From Streptomyces cellulosae (GTDB taxonomy: Bacteria > Actinomycetota > Actinomycetes > Streptomycetales > Streptomycetaceae): 61,317 nt of DNA. Of the stretch, positions 7,913-16,365 are shown in pieces. Numbering within the stretch: the first letter of the stretch is position 1; each line of letters begins with the position of its first letter. A program made the translations under genes and the position numbers. The notes beneath the pieces were generated by a model that was not told the origin of the DNA, did no database searches, and saw nothing but the letters and a program-made list of their open reading frames with translations. The stretch spans positions 1-61,317 of the forward strand of contig BNBH01000036.1 of the NCBI GenBank assembly GCA_014655195.1. The letters run 5' to 3'.

Positions 7913-9334
7913 ATGCGCAGGACGAGCAGGAACTTCCGGATACGCGGGGCGGCCGGGCGGCACGGGCCGGCTCTCCCACCCCGACGGGCCGTCAGGGCCG
8001 CCGCGGCACTGGCCGCCGGCGTGCTCGCGGTCTCCCTCACCGCCTGCGGAGGCGACGGCGACGGCGGTGACGGCGACGACAAGGGCAAGGCGTCCGGCGA
8101 CACCGGAACCACCGTCACCCTGCCGAAGCTGGACGGCCAGACCCTGGAGGTCGCGGCCGTGTGGACGGGTACCGAGCAGAAGAACTTCAAGCAGGTCCTC
8201 GCGGAGTTCGAGAAGCGCACCGGCGCCAAGGTGACCTTCGTCCCCGCCCAGGACCCGATCATCAACTTCCTCGGTTCGAAGATCGCGGGCGGCGCCCCGC
8301 CGGACGTGGCGATGCTGCCGCAGCCCGGCGCGATCAAGCAGGCCGTGGAGAAGAACTGGGCCAAGCCGCTCGGCCCGGAGGCCACCAAGGAGCTGGCGAA
8401 GAACTACTCGCAGGGCTGGCAGGACATCGGCAAGGTCGACGGCAAGCAGTACGGCGTCTACTACAAGGCCGCGAACAAGTCGCTGATCTGGTACAACGCC
8501 CAGGTCTTCGAGAACGCCGGCGCGTCCGAGCCGAAGACGTGGGACGAGCTGCTGAACACCGCGCAGATGGTCTACGACTCCGGCGTCACCCCGTTCTCCG
8601 TCGGCGGGGCCGACGGCTGGACCCTCACCGACTGGTTCGAGAACATCTACCTCTCGCAGGCGGGCCCGGAGAAGTACGACCAGCTCGCCAAGCACGAGAT
8701 CAAGTGGACGGACCCGTCCGTCAAGGAGGCCCTGACCACCCTCGCGGAGGTCTGGGGCAAGAAGGACTACGTCGCGGGCGGCCCGAACGGCGCCCTGCAG
8801 ACGGAGTTCCCGGCGTCCGTGACGCAGACCTTCACCGGCGGCGACCAGCCCAAGGCCGGCATGGTCTACGAGGGCGACTTCGTGCAGGTGAACATCGGCG
8901 AGACCAAGGCGGAGGTGGGCGCCGACGCGAAGGTGTTCCCGTTCCCGGCGGTCGGCGACACCCCGCCCGTGGTGTCCGGCGGCGACGCGGCGGTGATCCT
9001 GGAGGACTCCGAGGCGGCGCAGGCGCTGGTGACGTTCCTCGCCTCCCCGGACGCGGCGGCCATCCACGCGAAGCTCGGCGGCTACCTCTCGCCGAACAAG
9101 AACGTGCCGCAGTCGGCGTACCCGAACGAGGTCCAGCAGACGATCGCCAAGGCACTGGTCGACGCCGGCGACGACTTCCGCTTCGACATGTCCGACCAGG
9201 CCCCGCAGGCCTTCGGCGGCACGCCCGGCAAGGGCGAGTGGAAGGCGCTGCAGGACTTCCTGAAGAACCCGTCGGACGTGGCCGGCACGCAGGCGAAGCT
9301 GGAGGCCGACGCGGCCGCGGCGTACGGGAACTGA
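7913..9334 (+). CDS. Carbohydrate ABC transporter substrate-binding lipoprotein
   Basis: This is a 473-residue family-1 extracellular solute-binding protein. It has an Arg-rich N-region, a hydrophobic core (AAAALAAGVLAVS) and a lipobox ending LTAC at about residue 45, so it should be lipid-anchored on the outer face of the membrane. The mature part has family traits such as EFEKRTGAKVTF near its start, GGAPPDVAMLPQPG, and GKQYGVYYKAANKSLIWYN. It starts the three-gene importer operon, with the first permease ATG 7 bp after its stop. The substrate is probably an oligosaccharide or alpha-glucoside-like sugar, but the sequence does not define it. No ATPase is present. Streptomycetes usually energise such systems with the shared ATPase MsiK, encoded elsewhere. 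Confidence 0.92.
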   Translation: MRRTSRNFRIRGAAGRHGPALPPRRAVRAAAALAAGVLAVSLTACGGDGDGGDGDDKGKASGDTGTTVTLPKLDGQTLEVAAVWTGTEQKNFKQVLAEFEKRTGAKVTFVPAQDPIINFLGSKIAGGAPPDVAMLPQPGAIKQAVEKNWAKPLGPEATKELAKNYSQGWQDIGKVDGKQYGVYYKAANKSLIWYNAQVFENAGASEPKTWDELLNTAQMVYDSGVTPFSVGGADGWTLTDWFENIYLSQAGPEKYDQLAKHEIKWTDPSVKEALTTLAEVWGKKDYVAGGPNGALQTEFPASVTQTFTGGDQPKAGMVYEGDFVQVNIGETKAEVGADAKVFPFPAVGDTPPVVSGGDAAVILEDSEAAQALVTFLASPDAAAIHAKLGGYLSPNKNVPQSAYPNEVQQTIAKALVDAGDDFRFDMSDQAPQAFGGTPGKGEWKALQDFLKNPSDVAGTQAKLEADAAAAYGN

Positions 9335-9340
9335 CCGGCG

Positions 9341-10690
9341 ATGGCGGCGGACACGGCGGCGGGGGCCGCGAAGACGGCCCCTGCCGCTCCCAGGTCGCGC
9401 AAGAGCGTCACCGGCACCCGCGGGACCGTGGCGGCGCTGTTCCTGCTGCCCGCCCTGGTGCTGCTCGGGGCGCTCGTGGTCTACCCGATCGGGTACTCGG
9501 TCATCCGCAGCTTCTACGACCAGTCCGGCGACTCCTTCGCCGGGTTCGACAACTATCAGGCGCTGTTCACCGACGAGGGCATCCGCACGGCGCTGAAGAA
9601 CAACGTCATCTGGGTGGTGTTCGCCCCGACGGTGGCGACCGCGCTCGGTCTGATCTTCGCGGTGCTGACCGAACGGGTGCGCTGGGGAACGGCGTTCAAG
9701 CTGGTCGTCTTCATGCCGATGGCCATCTCCATGCTGGCGGCGGGCATCATCTTCCGCCTCGTCTACGACCAGGACCCGGACAAGGGCGTGGCGAACGCCG
9801 TGTGGGTGGGCGTCCATGACACGTTCGCCCAGTCCTCGGCGTTCCCGAAGGCGCACCCGGGCCGGGAGTCGCCGCTGGAGCCGGCCGGCGGGGGCGCGTT
9901 CGTCACCAAGGACACGGTGAGCGCCGGTGACACGGTGACGCTGCCGCTGGTGGGCGTCGCCCCGGACGTGATGCCGGACGACGCGAAGCCCGCCGCGGCG
10001 CCGAAGCCGGAGGACGACCGGATCACCGGCACCGCCTGGCAGGACTTCACCCGCGGCAAGGGCGTCGGCACGCTCAACCAGGTGGACCCCTCCGAGCTGG
10101 GCTACGCCGGAATGCGGATCGAGGCGGTGAAGGACGGGAAGGTGGTGGAGACGGCCACGGCCGCCGCCGACGGCACGTTCTCCTTCTCGTCGAAGGCCGA
10201 CGGGGCGCAGCTGCGGCTGCCCGCGAGCAACTTCGAGGAGCCGTACAACGGTCTCGACTGGCTCGGCCCGTCGCTGGTCACCCCGGCCGTGATCGGCTCG
10301 TACATCTGGATGTGGGCGGGGTTCGCGATGGTGCTGATCGCGGCCGGGCTCGCGGGCATGCCCCGTGAGCTGCTGGAGGCCGCCCGGGTGGACGGCGCCA
10401 ACGAGTGGCAGGTGTTCCGGCGGGTCACGGTGCCGCTGCTCGCGCCTGTGCTCGCGGTGGTCACCGTCACCCTGATGATCAACGTCCTGAAGGTGTTCGA
10501 CCTGGTGTTCATCATCGCGCCGGGCTCGTCCCAGGACGACGCCAACGTCCTCGCGCTGGAGCTGTACCGCAAGGGCTTCTCCGAGGACCAGCCGGGCGTC
10601 GCGAGCGCCATCGCGGTGTTCCTGCTGCTGCTGGTGATCCCGGTGATGTGGTTCAACGTACGGCGGCTGAGGCGGGAGGTGCGGCGATGA
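9341..10690 (+). CDS. Carbohydrate ABC transporter permease (MalF type) with a large extracytoplasmic insertion
   Basis: This is a 449-residue inner-membrane permease, well above the ~300-330 usual for sugar permeases of this class. Helices 1-3 occupy about residues 30-140. Then comes an extra hydrophilic block of about 150 residues (roughly 150-300), rich in Pro, Asp and Ala. It ends in a beta-sandwich-like piece (GKVVETATAAADGTFSF) of the kind seen in carboxypeptidase-regulatory-like folds. The helices resume at SLVTPAVIGSYIWMWAG. The ABC-contact EAA loop is intact (ELLEAARVDGANEWQVFRRV). The reading frame is continuous and codon use is uniform, so this is a real insertion, not a frameshift. 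It may shape docking of the binding protein. Its stop overlaps the next start as ATGA. Confidence 0.9.
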   Translation: MAADTAAGAAKTAPAAPRSRKSVTGTRGTVAALFLLPALVLLGALVVYPIGYSVIRSFYDQSGDSFAGFDNYQALFTDEGIRTALKNNVIWVVFAPTVATALGLIFAVLTERVRWGTAFKLVVFMPMAISMLAAGIIFRLVYDQDPDKGVANAVWVGVHDTFAQSSAFPKAHPGRESPLEPAGGGAFVTKDTVSAGDTVTLPLVGVAPDVMPDDAKPAAAPKPEDDRITGTAWQDFTRGKGVGTLNQVDPSELGYAGMRIEAVKDGKVVETATAAADGTFSFSSKADGAQLRLPASNFEEPYNGLDWLGPSLVTPAVIGSYIWMWAGFAMVLIAAGLAGMPRELLEAARVDGANEWQVFRRVTVPLLAPVLAVVTVTLMINVLKVFDLVFIIAPGSSQDDANVLALELYRKGFSEDQPGVASAIAVFLLLLVIPVMWFNVRRLRREVRR

Positions 10691-11601
10691 GCGCGGACGC
10701 CGGGAGCGTCACGAAGGCGGGCGCGCGGCCCGCCGAACCGGTCCGGGCGGAACGGTCGCCGGTGTCCCGGCTCGCCGGGTGGGTGAGCGGCGGCGCGGTC
10801 CGCGTGTTCCTGATCGTCGTCGGCCTGTTCTGGCTGGTGCCGACGATCGGGCTGCTGCTGGCCAGTCTGCGCTCGCCGCAGGACATGGCGGTGGACGGCT
10901 GGTGGACGGTGTTCACCGAGCCGTCCGAGCTGACCTTCGGCGCGTACCGCACCCTGCTGGAGAACGACGACATCACCGCCTCGCTGCTGAACACGGTGTA
11001 CATCACCGTGCCGGCGACGGTGCTGGTGGTGGTGATCGGGGCGCTCGCCGGGTACGCCTTCGCGTGGATGGAGTTCCCGGGCCGCGACTGGTGGTTCCTC
11101 GCCGTGGTGGGGCTGCTGGTGGTGCCGGTGCAGGTGGCGCTGATCCCGATCGCCGAACTCTTCGGCAAGCTGGGCATCTTCGGCTCCCTGACCGGCGTGG
11201 TGGTGTTCCACGTCGGCTTCGGTCTGCCGTTCGCGGTGTTCCTGCTGCGGAACTTCTTCGCGGAGATCCCGAAGGAACTGCTGGAGGCGGCCCGGCTCGA
11301 CGGCGCGGGCGAACTGCGCCTGTTCGTGCGGGTCGTGATGCCGCTGGCCGGTCCGGCGATCGCCGCGCTCGGCATCTTCCAGTTCCTGTGGGTGTGGAAC
11401 GACATGCTGGTCGCGCTGATCTTCACCGACTCGGGGAGCCAGCCGATCACGGTCGCCCTGCAGACGCAGGTACGGCAGTTCGGCAACAACATCGACGTGC
11501 TGGCGCCGGGCGCGTTCATCTCGATGGTGGTGCCACTGGTGGTGTTCTTCGCGTTCCAGCGGCAGTTCGTGTCCGGTGTGATGGCGGGCGCCGTCAAGTA
11601 G
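10687..11601 (+). CDS. Carbohydrate ABC transporter permease (MalG type)
   Basis: This is a 304-residue permease from ATG 10687, which overlaps the previous stop by 4 bp (ATGA), so it is translationally coupled. Longer readings of the frame run inside the upstream gene. It has about six membrane helices. The EAA loop reads ELLEAARLDGAGELRLFVRVVMPLAGPA, with the conserved G at the expected place. The LWVWNDMLVALIFT stretch is typical of the MalG/LacG group. It should form the heterodimeric channel with the upstream permease. A strong hairpin directly follows, marking the end of the operon. Confidence 0.93.
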   Translation: MSADAGSVTKAGARPAEPVRAERSPVSRLAGWVSGGAVRVFLIVVGLFWLVPTIGLLLASLRSPQDMAVDGWWTVFTEPSELTFGAYRTLLENDDITASLLNTVYITVPATVLVVVIGALAGYAFAWMEFPGRDWWFLAVVGLLVVPVQVALIPIAELFGKLGIFGSLTGVVVFHVGFGLPFAVFLLRNFFAEIPKELLEAARLDGAGELRLFVRVVMPLAGPAIAALGIFQFLWVWNDMLVALIFTDSGSQPITVALQTQVRQFGNNIDVLAPGAFISMVVPLVVFFAFQRQFVSGVMAGAVK

Positions 11602-11606
11602 GCACA

Positions 11607-11657
11607 TCGCACGAGCGGTTGAGGGGCGGACCGGCCGAGGTCCGCCCCTTCGTGCGA
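11607..11657 (+). terminator. Strong stem-loop after the sugar ABC operon
   Basis: AGGGGCGGACC (11622-11632) pairs perfectly with GGTCCGCCCCT (11639-11649) around a 6-nt loop. An outer stem TCGCACGA / TCGTGCGA (11607-11614 with 11650-11657) extends it. There is no long U-tract, as is usual for Streptomyces terminators. Confidence 0.8.
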
Positions 11658-11749
11658 CACGATTCCCCCGGATGCCGCACGCTTGCGTAACCAAGGCGGG
11701 CCAACGGGCGTTGCCGGGCAGAACGCCCGCACCGACCGTTGGATGCCCC

Positions 11750-13990
11750 TTGCCCAGGTTCAGTGTCATTGTCCCCGCGTACCAGGTTCAGGCGTATCTG
11801 CGCGAGTGCCTGGAGTCGGTGCTGACCCAGTCGTACCCAGATCTCGAACTGATCGCCGTGGACGACTGCTCGCCCGACGCCTGCGGAGCGGTGATCGACG
11901 AGTTCGCGGCCCGCGACCCGCGGGTGCGGCCGGTTCACCTGCCGGCCAACGTCGGCCTGGGCCCGGCCCGCAACGCGGGCATGGCCCGCGCGACCGGCGA
12001 CTACCTGGTGTTCCTGGACGGCGACGACACCCTCACCCCGGACGCGCTGCTCGCCGTCGCCGACCGGCTGAAGGAGACCGGCGACCCGGACGTCCTGGTC
12101 TACGACTACGCCCGCGCCTACTGGACCGGCGAGACCGTGCGCAACCAGGTCGCCGACCGGCTCGCCGAGCACGGCCCGGCGCCCTTCACCCTCGCCGACC
12201 GACCCGGGCTGCTCGGCCTGCTCGCGGTGGCCTGGAACAAGGCGTACCGGCGGGAGTTCGTCGAGCGGGAGGGCTTCACCTTCCCGCCCGGCTACTACGA
12301 GGACACCCCGTGGACGTACCCGGTACTGATGACGGCGGGGACGATCGCCACCCTGGACCGGGTGTGCGTGCACTACCGGCAGCGGCGGGCCGGCGGCATC
12401 CTGCACACCACCAGCGAGCGGCACTTCGAGGTGTTCGGCCAGTACGACCGGGTCTTCGCGCACCTAGACGCGCACCCCGGCCTTGAGCGCTGGCGGCCGG
12501 TGCTGTTCCGCCGCATGGTCGACCATCTGCTCACCGTCTACACCCGCCCGGACCGGCTGCCGCGCGGCTCGCGCGCCGCCTTCCTGCGCCGGGCCCGCGA
12601 CCAGTACCGGCTCCACCGCACACCCGGCGCGCCCGTCCCGGCCCGCACCCGGGTGCGGCACGCGCTGGTCCGGTTCGGGCTGCACCGCACCTACCGCACC
12701 CTGCGCCTCGCCTCCGCCCTGGGCCGCCGCGCGGGCCGGCTGCGCCGCCGTGCGCTGCGCGGGCTGCGCCGCGTCCTGCTGGGCGCCCACTACCGCCTCC
12801 AGCGGCTGCTCCCGCTGGACTCCCGCCGGGTGCTGTTCACCGTCGAGGACGACGGCGGCTACGGCGGCGACCCGGCCGCCCTGGAGTCCGCGGTCCGCGA
12901 CCATGCCCCGCACGTCCGCACCGCCTGGGCGACCCGCCCCGAGCTGCACCACACCCTGCCCGCCGCCACCCGGCGCCTGGTGCCCGGCACCGCCGCCCAT
13001 CTGACGGCGCTGGCCCGCAGCGCGTACCTGGTGACCGACCGCACGCTCGTGCCCGGCCTGGTCAAGCGCAAGGGGCAGATCCTGGTGCACACGCCGCCCG
13101 GCACTCCGCTGGCGTACGCGGGCCTCGACCTCCAGGACCGGCCGGCGGCGGCCCGGGACACGGACTTCGCGCGGCTGCTCGAGGGCGTCGACCAGTGGGA
13201 CCACGTCGTCACCGGCGACCTGCACGCGACGCTGACGTACGAGCGGGTGCTGCCCGGCCGCTACCGGACGCTGGAGTACGGCAGGCCGCGCACCGACCGG
13301 TTCCACACGGCGAGCCCGGCGGACGTGGCCGTGCTGCGGGACTGTCTGGGCGTCCCGGCGGGCGCGGTGGCGATCCTGTACGCGCCCGCTCCCCGCGACT
13401 ACCGCCGCTCCCCGGTGCGCACGCTCGACCTGGAGCGCGTGGTGCGCCGGCTCGGGCCCCGGTTCGTGATCCTGTCCCGCGCCCCGCGCCCCGACGGCGA
13501 GCCCCTGGAGGCCGCCTCCGACCGGGTGGTGGACGTGAGCGCCCACCCGGACCTGATGACGCTGTGTCTGGCCTCGGACGCCCTGGTCACCGACTTCTCC
13601 CCGCTGATGTGCGACTACGCGGGCCTGGACCGCCCGATCGTGCTGCACGCCGAGGACCGGGAGGCGTACGCGGCGGCGCGCGGCCTGTACGTCGACCCGT
13701 GGACCTTCCCGCCGGGCGCGGTCGCGGACAGCGAGGACGAGCTGATCGAGATCTTCGCCGGGGGCCGCTGGTGCGGGCCGCGCGCGACCCGACTGCGGGC
13801 GGCGTTCCGGGACCGCTTCTGCCCGCACGACGACGGGCGCGCCGCCGAGCGGGTGGTGCGCACGGTGCTGCTCGGGGAGTTCGCCGAGCCGCTGTCCGTC
13901 CCGCCGGAGCGGCGCCGCCCGGTGCCGGCCGCCGCGAGCGCCCCGGAGACGCCCGTGGTGTCGCTGCCGCCGCAGCCGGCGGTCTTCTGA
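11750..13990 (+). CDS. GT2 glycosyltransferase fused to a degenerate TagF-like domain (both catalytic His replaced by Pro)
   Basis: This is a bifunctional-type wall polymer protein of 746 residues. I take TTG 11750 as the start, because it gives (M)PRFSVIVP, matching the N-termini of the two following paralogues; the longer reading from 11672 is unsupported. The N-terminal GT2 domain looks competent (VDDCSPD, then FLDGDD at 88-93, NKAYRREF, YYEDTPW). The C-terminal CDP-glycerol:glycerophosphotransferase domain (about 360-720) is recognisable but altered. The HHGTPLK motif of the paralogues is PPGTPLA here (P449-P450), and the RAH motif is RAP (P579). THRD has become APRD, and TDYSS has become TDFSP. 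Two histidines are known to be critical in TagF-like enzymes, so this half is probably not a phosphotransferase. It is first in a run of three paralogues. Confidence 0.88.
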   Translation: MPRFSVIVPAYQVQAYLRECLESVLTQSYPDLELIAVDDCSPDACGAVIDEFAARDPRVRPVHLPANVGLGPARNAGMARATGDYLVFLDGDDTLTPDALLAVADRLKETGDPDVLVYDYARAYWTGETVRNQVADRLAEHGPAPFTLADRPGLLGLLAVAWNKAYRREFVEREGFTFPPGYYEDTPWTYPVLMTAGTIATLDRVCVHYRQRRAGGILHTTSERHFEVFGQYDRVFAHLDAHPGLERWRPVLFRRMVDHLLTVYTRPDRLPRGSRAAFLRRARDQYRLHRTPGAPVPARTRVRHALVRFGLHRTYRTLRLASALGRRAGRLRRRALRGLRRVLLGAHYRLQRLLPLDSRRVLFTVEDDGGYGGDPAALESAVRDHAPHVRTAWATRPELHHTLPAATRRLVPGTAAHLTALARSAYLVTDRTLVPGLVKRKGQILVHTPPGTPLAYAGLDLQDRPAAARDTDFARLLEGVDQWDHVVTGDLHATLTYERVLPGRYRTLEYGRPRTDRFHTASPADVAVLRDCLGVPAGAVAILYAPAPRDYRRSPVRTLDLERVVRRLGPRFVILSRAPRPDGEPLEAASDRVVDVSAHPDLMTLCLASDALVTDFSPLMCDYAGLDRPIVLHAEDREAYAAARGLYVDPWTFPPGAVADSEDELIEIFAGGRWCGPRATRLRAAFRDRFCPHDDGRAAERVVRTVLLGEFAEPLSVPPERRRPVPAAASAPETPVVSLPPQPAVF

Positions 13991-14037
13991 CCGTCACTCA
14001 ATCCGTCCGCCCGTCGTTGCCCTTACTGGGAGTACGC

Positions 14038-14124
14038 ATGTCCCCCGGCTCGTCACGGCCCGCCCCGGCCCGGCCGCCCGCGCGGCGTCCGACGGGGCGG
14101 CCCGGGCGGCGGCCCGCCCGCTGA
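14038..14124 (+). CDS. Possible 28-residue basic peptide ORF between two GT2-TagF genes
   Basis: An ATG at 14038, preceded by GGGAG at 8-nt spacing, opens a 28-codon frame. It encodes a Pro/Arg-rich peptide (MSPGSSRPAPARPPARRPTG and 8 more residues) and ends 38 bp before the next large gene. It could be a leader peptide coupling translation into that gene. In DNA this GC-rich, Pro/Arg-rich frames are the default composition, so it may be chance. Confidence 0.2.
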   Translation: MSPGSSRPAPARPPARRPTGRPGRRPAR

Positions 14125-14162
14125 GCGGCCGCCGTCACGCCCTCGTCAACGGAAAGAGCAGA

Positions 14163-16364
14163 ATGCCCCGCTTCAGCATCATCGTCCCGTCCCATGGGGT
14201 CGCAGGCCGGCTGGGCCAGACGCTGGACTCGGTCCTCGCCCAGTCGTTCGGAGACTTCGAGCTGATCCCGGTCTGCGACGCGGCCGGGTCACCGGCGGCC
14301 GGTGTCGCCGCCGGGCACGCCGAGCGGGACTCCCGGGTGGCGCCCGTCCACGCGCCGCCGTCCGAGGGGCTGGCGGGTGCGCGCAACGCGGGCGTGCGGG
14401 CGGCGACCGGGACCTATCTGCTGTTCCTCGACGGGGACGACGTGCTGGTGCCGGGCGCGCTGGCGGCACTGGACGCGCGGCTGGCGGAGACCGGCCCGGT
14501 GGACGTGCTGCCCTGTGAGCACGAGCGGGTCCCCTGGTGGGAGGGCGAGGTCACGCGCCCCGTCACGCCGTTGCTGGAGCACGCCCCGGGAGGCGCCTTC
14601 GCCCCCGCCCGCGCCCCGCACCTCACGGGTGTGCGGCTGCCCGCGTGGAGCGCGGCCTGGCGGCGCGCCTTCGTCGTCGAGCACGAACTGGCTTTCCCGC
14701 CCGGCTGGTTCACCGACGTCGGCTGGTGCGGACGGGCACTGCTGCGCGCGGAGCGGGTGGCGGTGTCGCGCCGGGTGCTGGTGCGGCACCGGGCGCGCCG
14801 CCAGGGCGACCGGCTGCGGCTGCCGGGGGCGCACCACCACGACCTGCTGGACCAGACGGAGCGGGTGCTGGACGAGGCCGCGGGTCTCGGTCTGTCGTCG
14901 GAGCGGTCGGGGCCGCTGTTCGAGCAGCTCTTCGCGGCCGTGCTGAAGACCGCCGCGCACCCCCGCCGGCTGCCGTCCGGGCGGCGGGAGTTCTTCCGCC
15001 GGGCGAGCGCCCTGTACCGCGGGCACCGGCCCGCCGGGTTCCGGCCGCCGGGCGGCAGCCTGGGCGTGCAGCACCGGCTGCTGGCGTCCGGGTCGTACGA
15101 GGCGTTCGCCGCGCTGCGCGGCACCCGGCGCGCGGCCGGGCGGGCGGCGGCCGCGCTGCCCCGCCCGCGCGGACTGCGCACCCGGCTGCACTACGGCCTC
15201 CAGCTGCGCCGCCCGCTCGATCCGAACCTCGCGGTGTACTGCGCGTACTGGGGCCGGGGCTACGCCTGCAACCCGGCCGCGATCCACGCCAAGGCCCGTG
15301 AACTCGCCCCGCACATCCGGGGCGTGTTCCTGGTGGAGGCCGACCAGGCGCACACCGTGCCCGACGGCGTGGAGTACGCGGTGCTCGGCAGCCACCGCGC
15401 CTGGGAGCTGCTGGCCCGCGCCACGTATCTGGTGAACAACGCCAACTTCGCGGAGGGCGTGGTCAAACGCCCCGGCAGCGTGCACCTCCAGACCCAGCAC
15501 GGCACCCCGCTGAAGACCATGGGCGTGGACCAGTCGGTCTATCCCGTCGTGGCGGCCGCGACCGGCAGCTTCACCAAGCTGCTGGGACGCGTGGACCGCT
15601 GGGACTACAACCTGTCCTCCAACCCGCACTCCACCCGCGTCTGGGAGCGCGCCTTCCCCGGCTCGTACGAGCATCTTGAGTACGGCTATCCGCGCAACGA
15701 CGTGTACATGACGGCGGGCGCCGACGACGTGGCCCGGGTCCGCGCCGAGCTGGGCGTCCCGGAGGGCGCGCGGGCCGTGCTGTACGCGCCGACGCACCGC
15801 GACCACCACACCGGGTTCGAGCCGGGGCTCGATCTGGAGGCGTTCTGCGAGGCGGCCGGCGAGGACGTCGTGGTGCTGCTGCGCGCGCACTACTTCTACG
15901 ACCGGGGCGGGCGCCGACGCGGCGGCCGGGTCATCGACGTCACCGCGCACCGGTCCTCGGAAGACGTGTGCCTGGCGGCGGACGCCCTGGTCACGGACTA
16001 CTCGTCGATCATGTTCGACTACGCCAACCTGGACCGCCCGATCGTGGTGTACGCCGACGACTGGGAGGTGTACCGGGAGACGCGGGGCGTCTGCTTCGAC
16101 CTGATGGCCGCCCCGCCCGGCCGGGTCGCCCGCACGCCCGGGGAGCTGGCCCGGGTGTTCCGCGACGGCTCGTACGCGGACGAGGAGTCGGCGGCGCTGC
16201 GGGCGGCGTTCCGGGAGCGGTTCTGCCCGTTCGACGACGGGCGGGCCGCCGAGCGGGTGGTGCGCCGGGTGCTGCTCGGCGAGCCGCCCGAGGCCCTGCC
16301 GCCCGTGATCCCGCTCGCGGAGCGTGTCCCCGCCCCCGCGGCCGCCACCCTGGTGAGGAGCTGA
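14163..16364 (+). CDS. GT2-like domain fused to a TagF-like CDP-glycerol glycerophosphotransferase
   Basis: This is a 733-residue paralogue of the preceding gene. The TagF-like half carries all expected residues: QHGTPLK (His446), THRD, LLRAHYFYD (His576), and TDYSSIMFDYANLDRP. It should therefore transfer a glycerol-phosphate-type (or other polyol-phosphate) unit from a CDP donor on the cytoplasmic face of the membrane. The GT2 half is weaker. It keeps FLDGDD (88-93) and the GLAGARNAG helix, but the nucleotide-binding VDDxSxD is VCDAAGSP. Donor binding may be lost or changed. The GAAAGAG before ATG 14163 is the RBS. The next gene starts one base after its stop, so the two form an operon. Confidence 0.9.
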   Translation: MPRFSIIVPSHGVAGRLGQTLDSVLAQSFGDFELIPVCDAAGSPAAGVAAGHAERDSRVAPVHAPPSEGLAGARNAGVRAATGTYLLFLDGDDVLVPGALAALDARLAETGPVDVLPCEHERVPWWEGEVTRPVTPLLEHAPGGAFAPARAPHLTGVRLPAWSAAWRRAFVVEHELAFPPGWFTDVGWCGRALLRAERVAVSRRVLVRHRARRQGDRLRLPGAHHHDLLDQTERVLDEAAGLGLSSERSGPLFEQLFAAVLKTAAHPRRLPSGRREFFRRASALYRGHRPAGFRPPGGSLGVQHRLLASGSYEAFAALRGTRRAAGRAAAALPRPRGLRTRLHYGLQLRRPLDPNLAVYCAYWGRGYACNPAAIHAKARELAPHIRGVFLVEADQAHTVPDGVEYAVLGSHRAWELLARATYLVNNANFAEGVVKRPGSVHLQTQHGTPLKTMGVDQSVYPVVAAATGSFTKLLGRVDRWDYNLSSNPHSTRVWERAFPGSYEHLEYGYPRNDVYMTAGADDVARVRAELGVPEGARAVLYAPTHRDHHTGFEPGLDLEAFCEAAGEDVVVLLRAHYFYDRGGRRRGGRVIDVTAHRSSEDVCLAADALVTDYSSIMFDYANLDRPIVVYADDWEVYRETRGVCFDLMAAPPGRVARTPGELARVFRDGSYADEESAALRAAFRERFCPFDDGRAAERVVRRVLLGEPPEALPPVIPLAERVPAPAAATLVRS

Positions 16365-16365
16365 C

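Noticed and set aside
7913..11601. Missing ATPase gene in the sugar ABC operon as a sign of gene loss
   Set aside because: Streptomyces carbohydrate importers of this family commonly rely on a shared ATPase (MsiK) encoded elsewhere.
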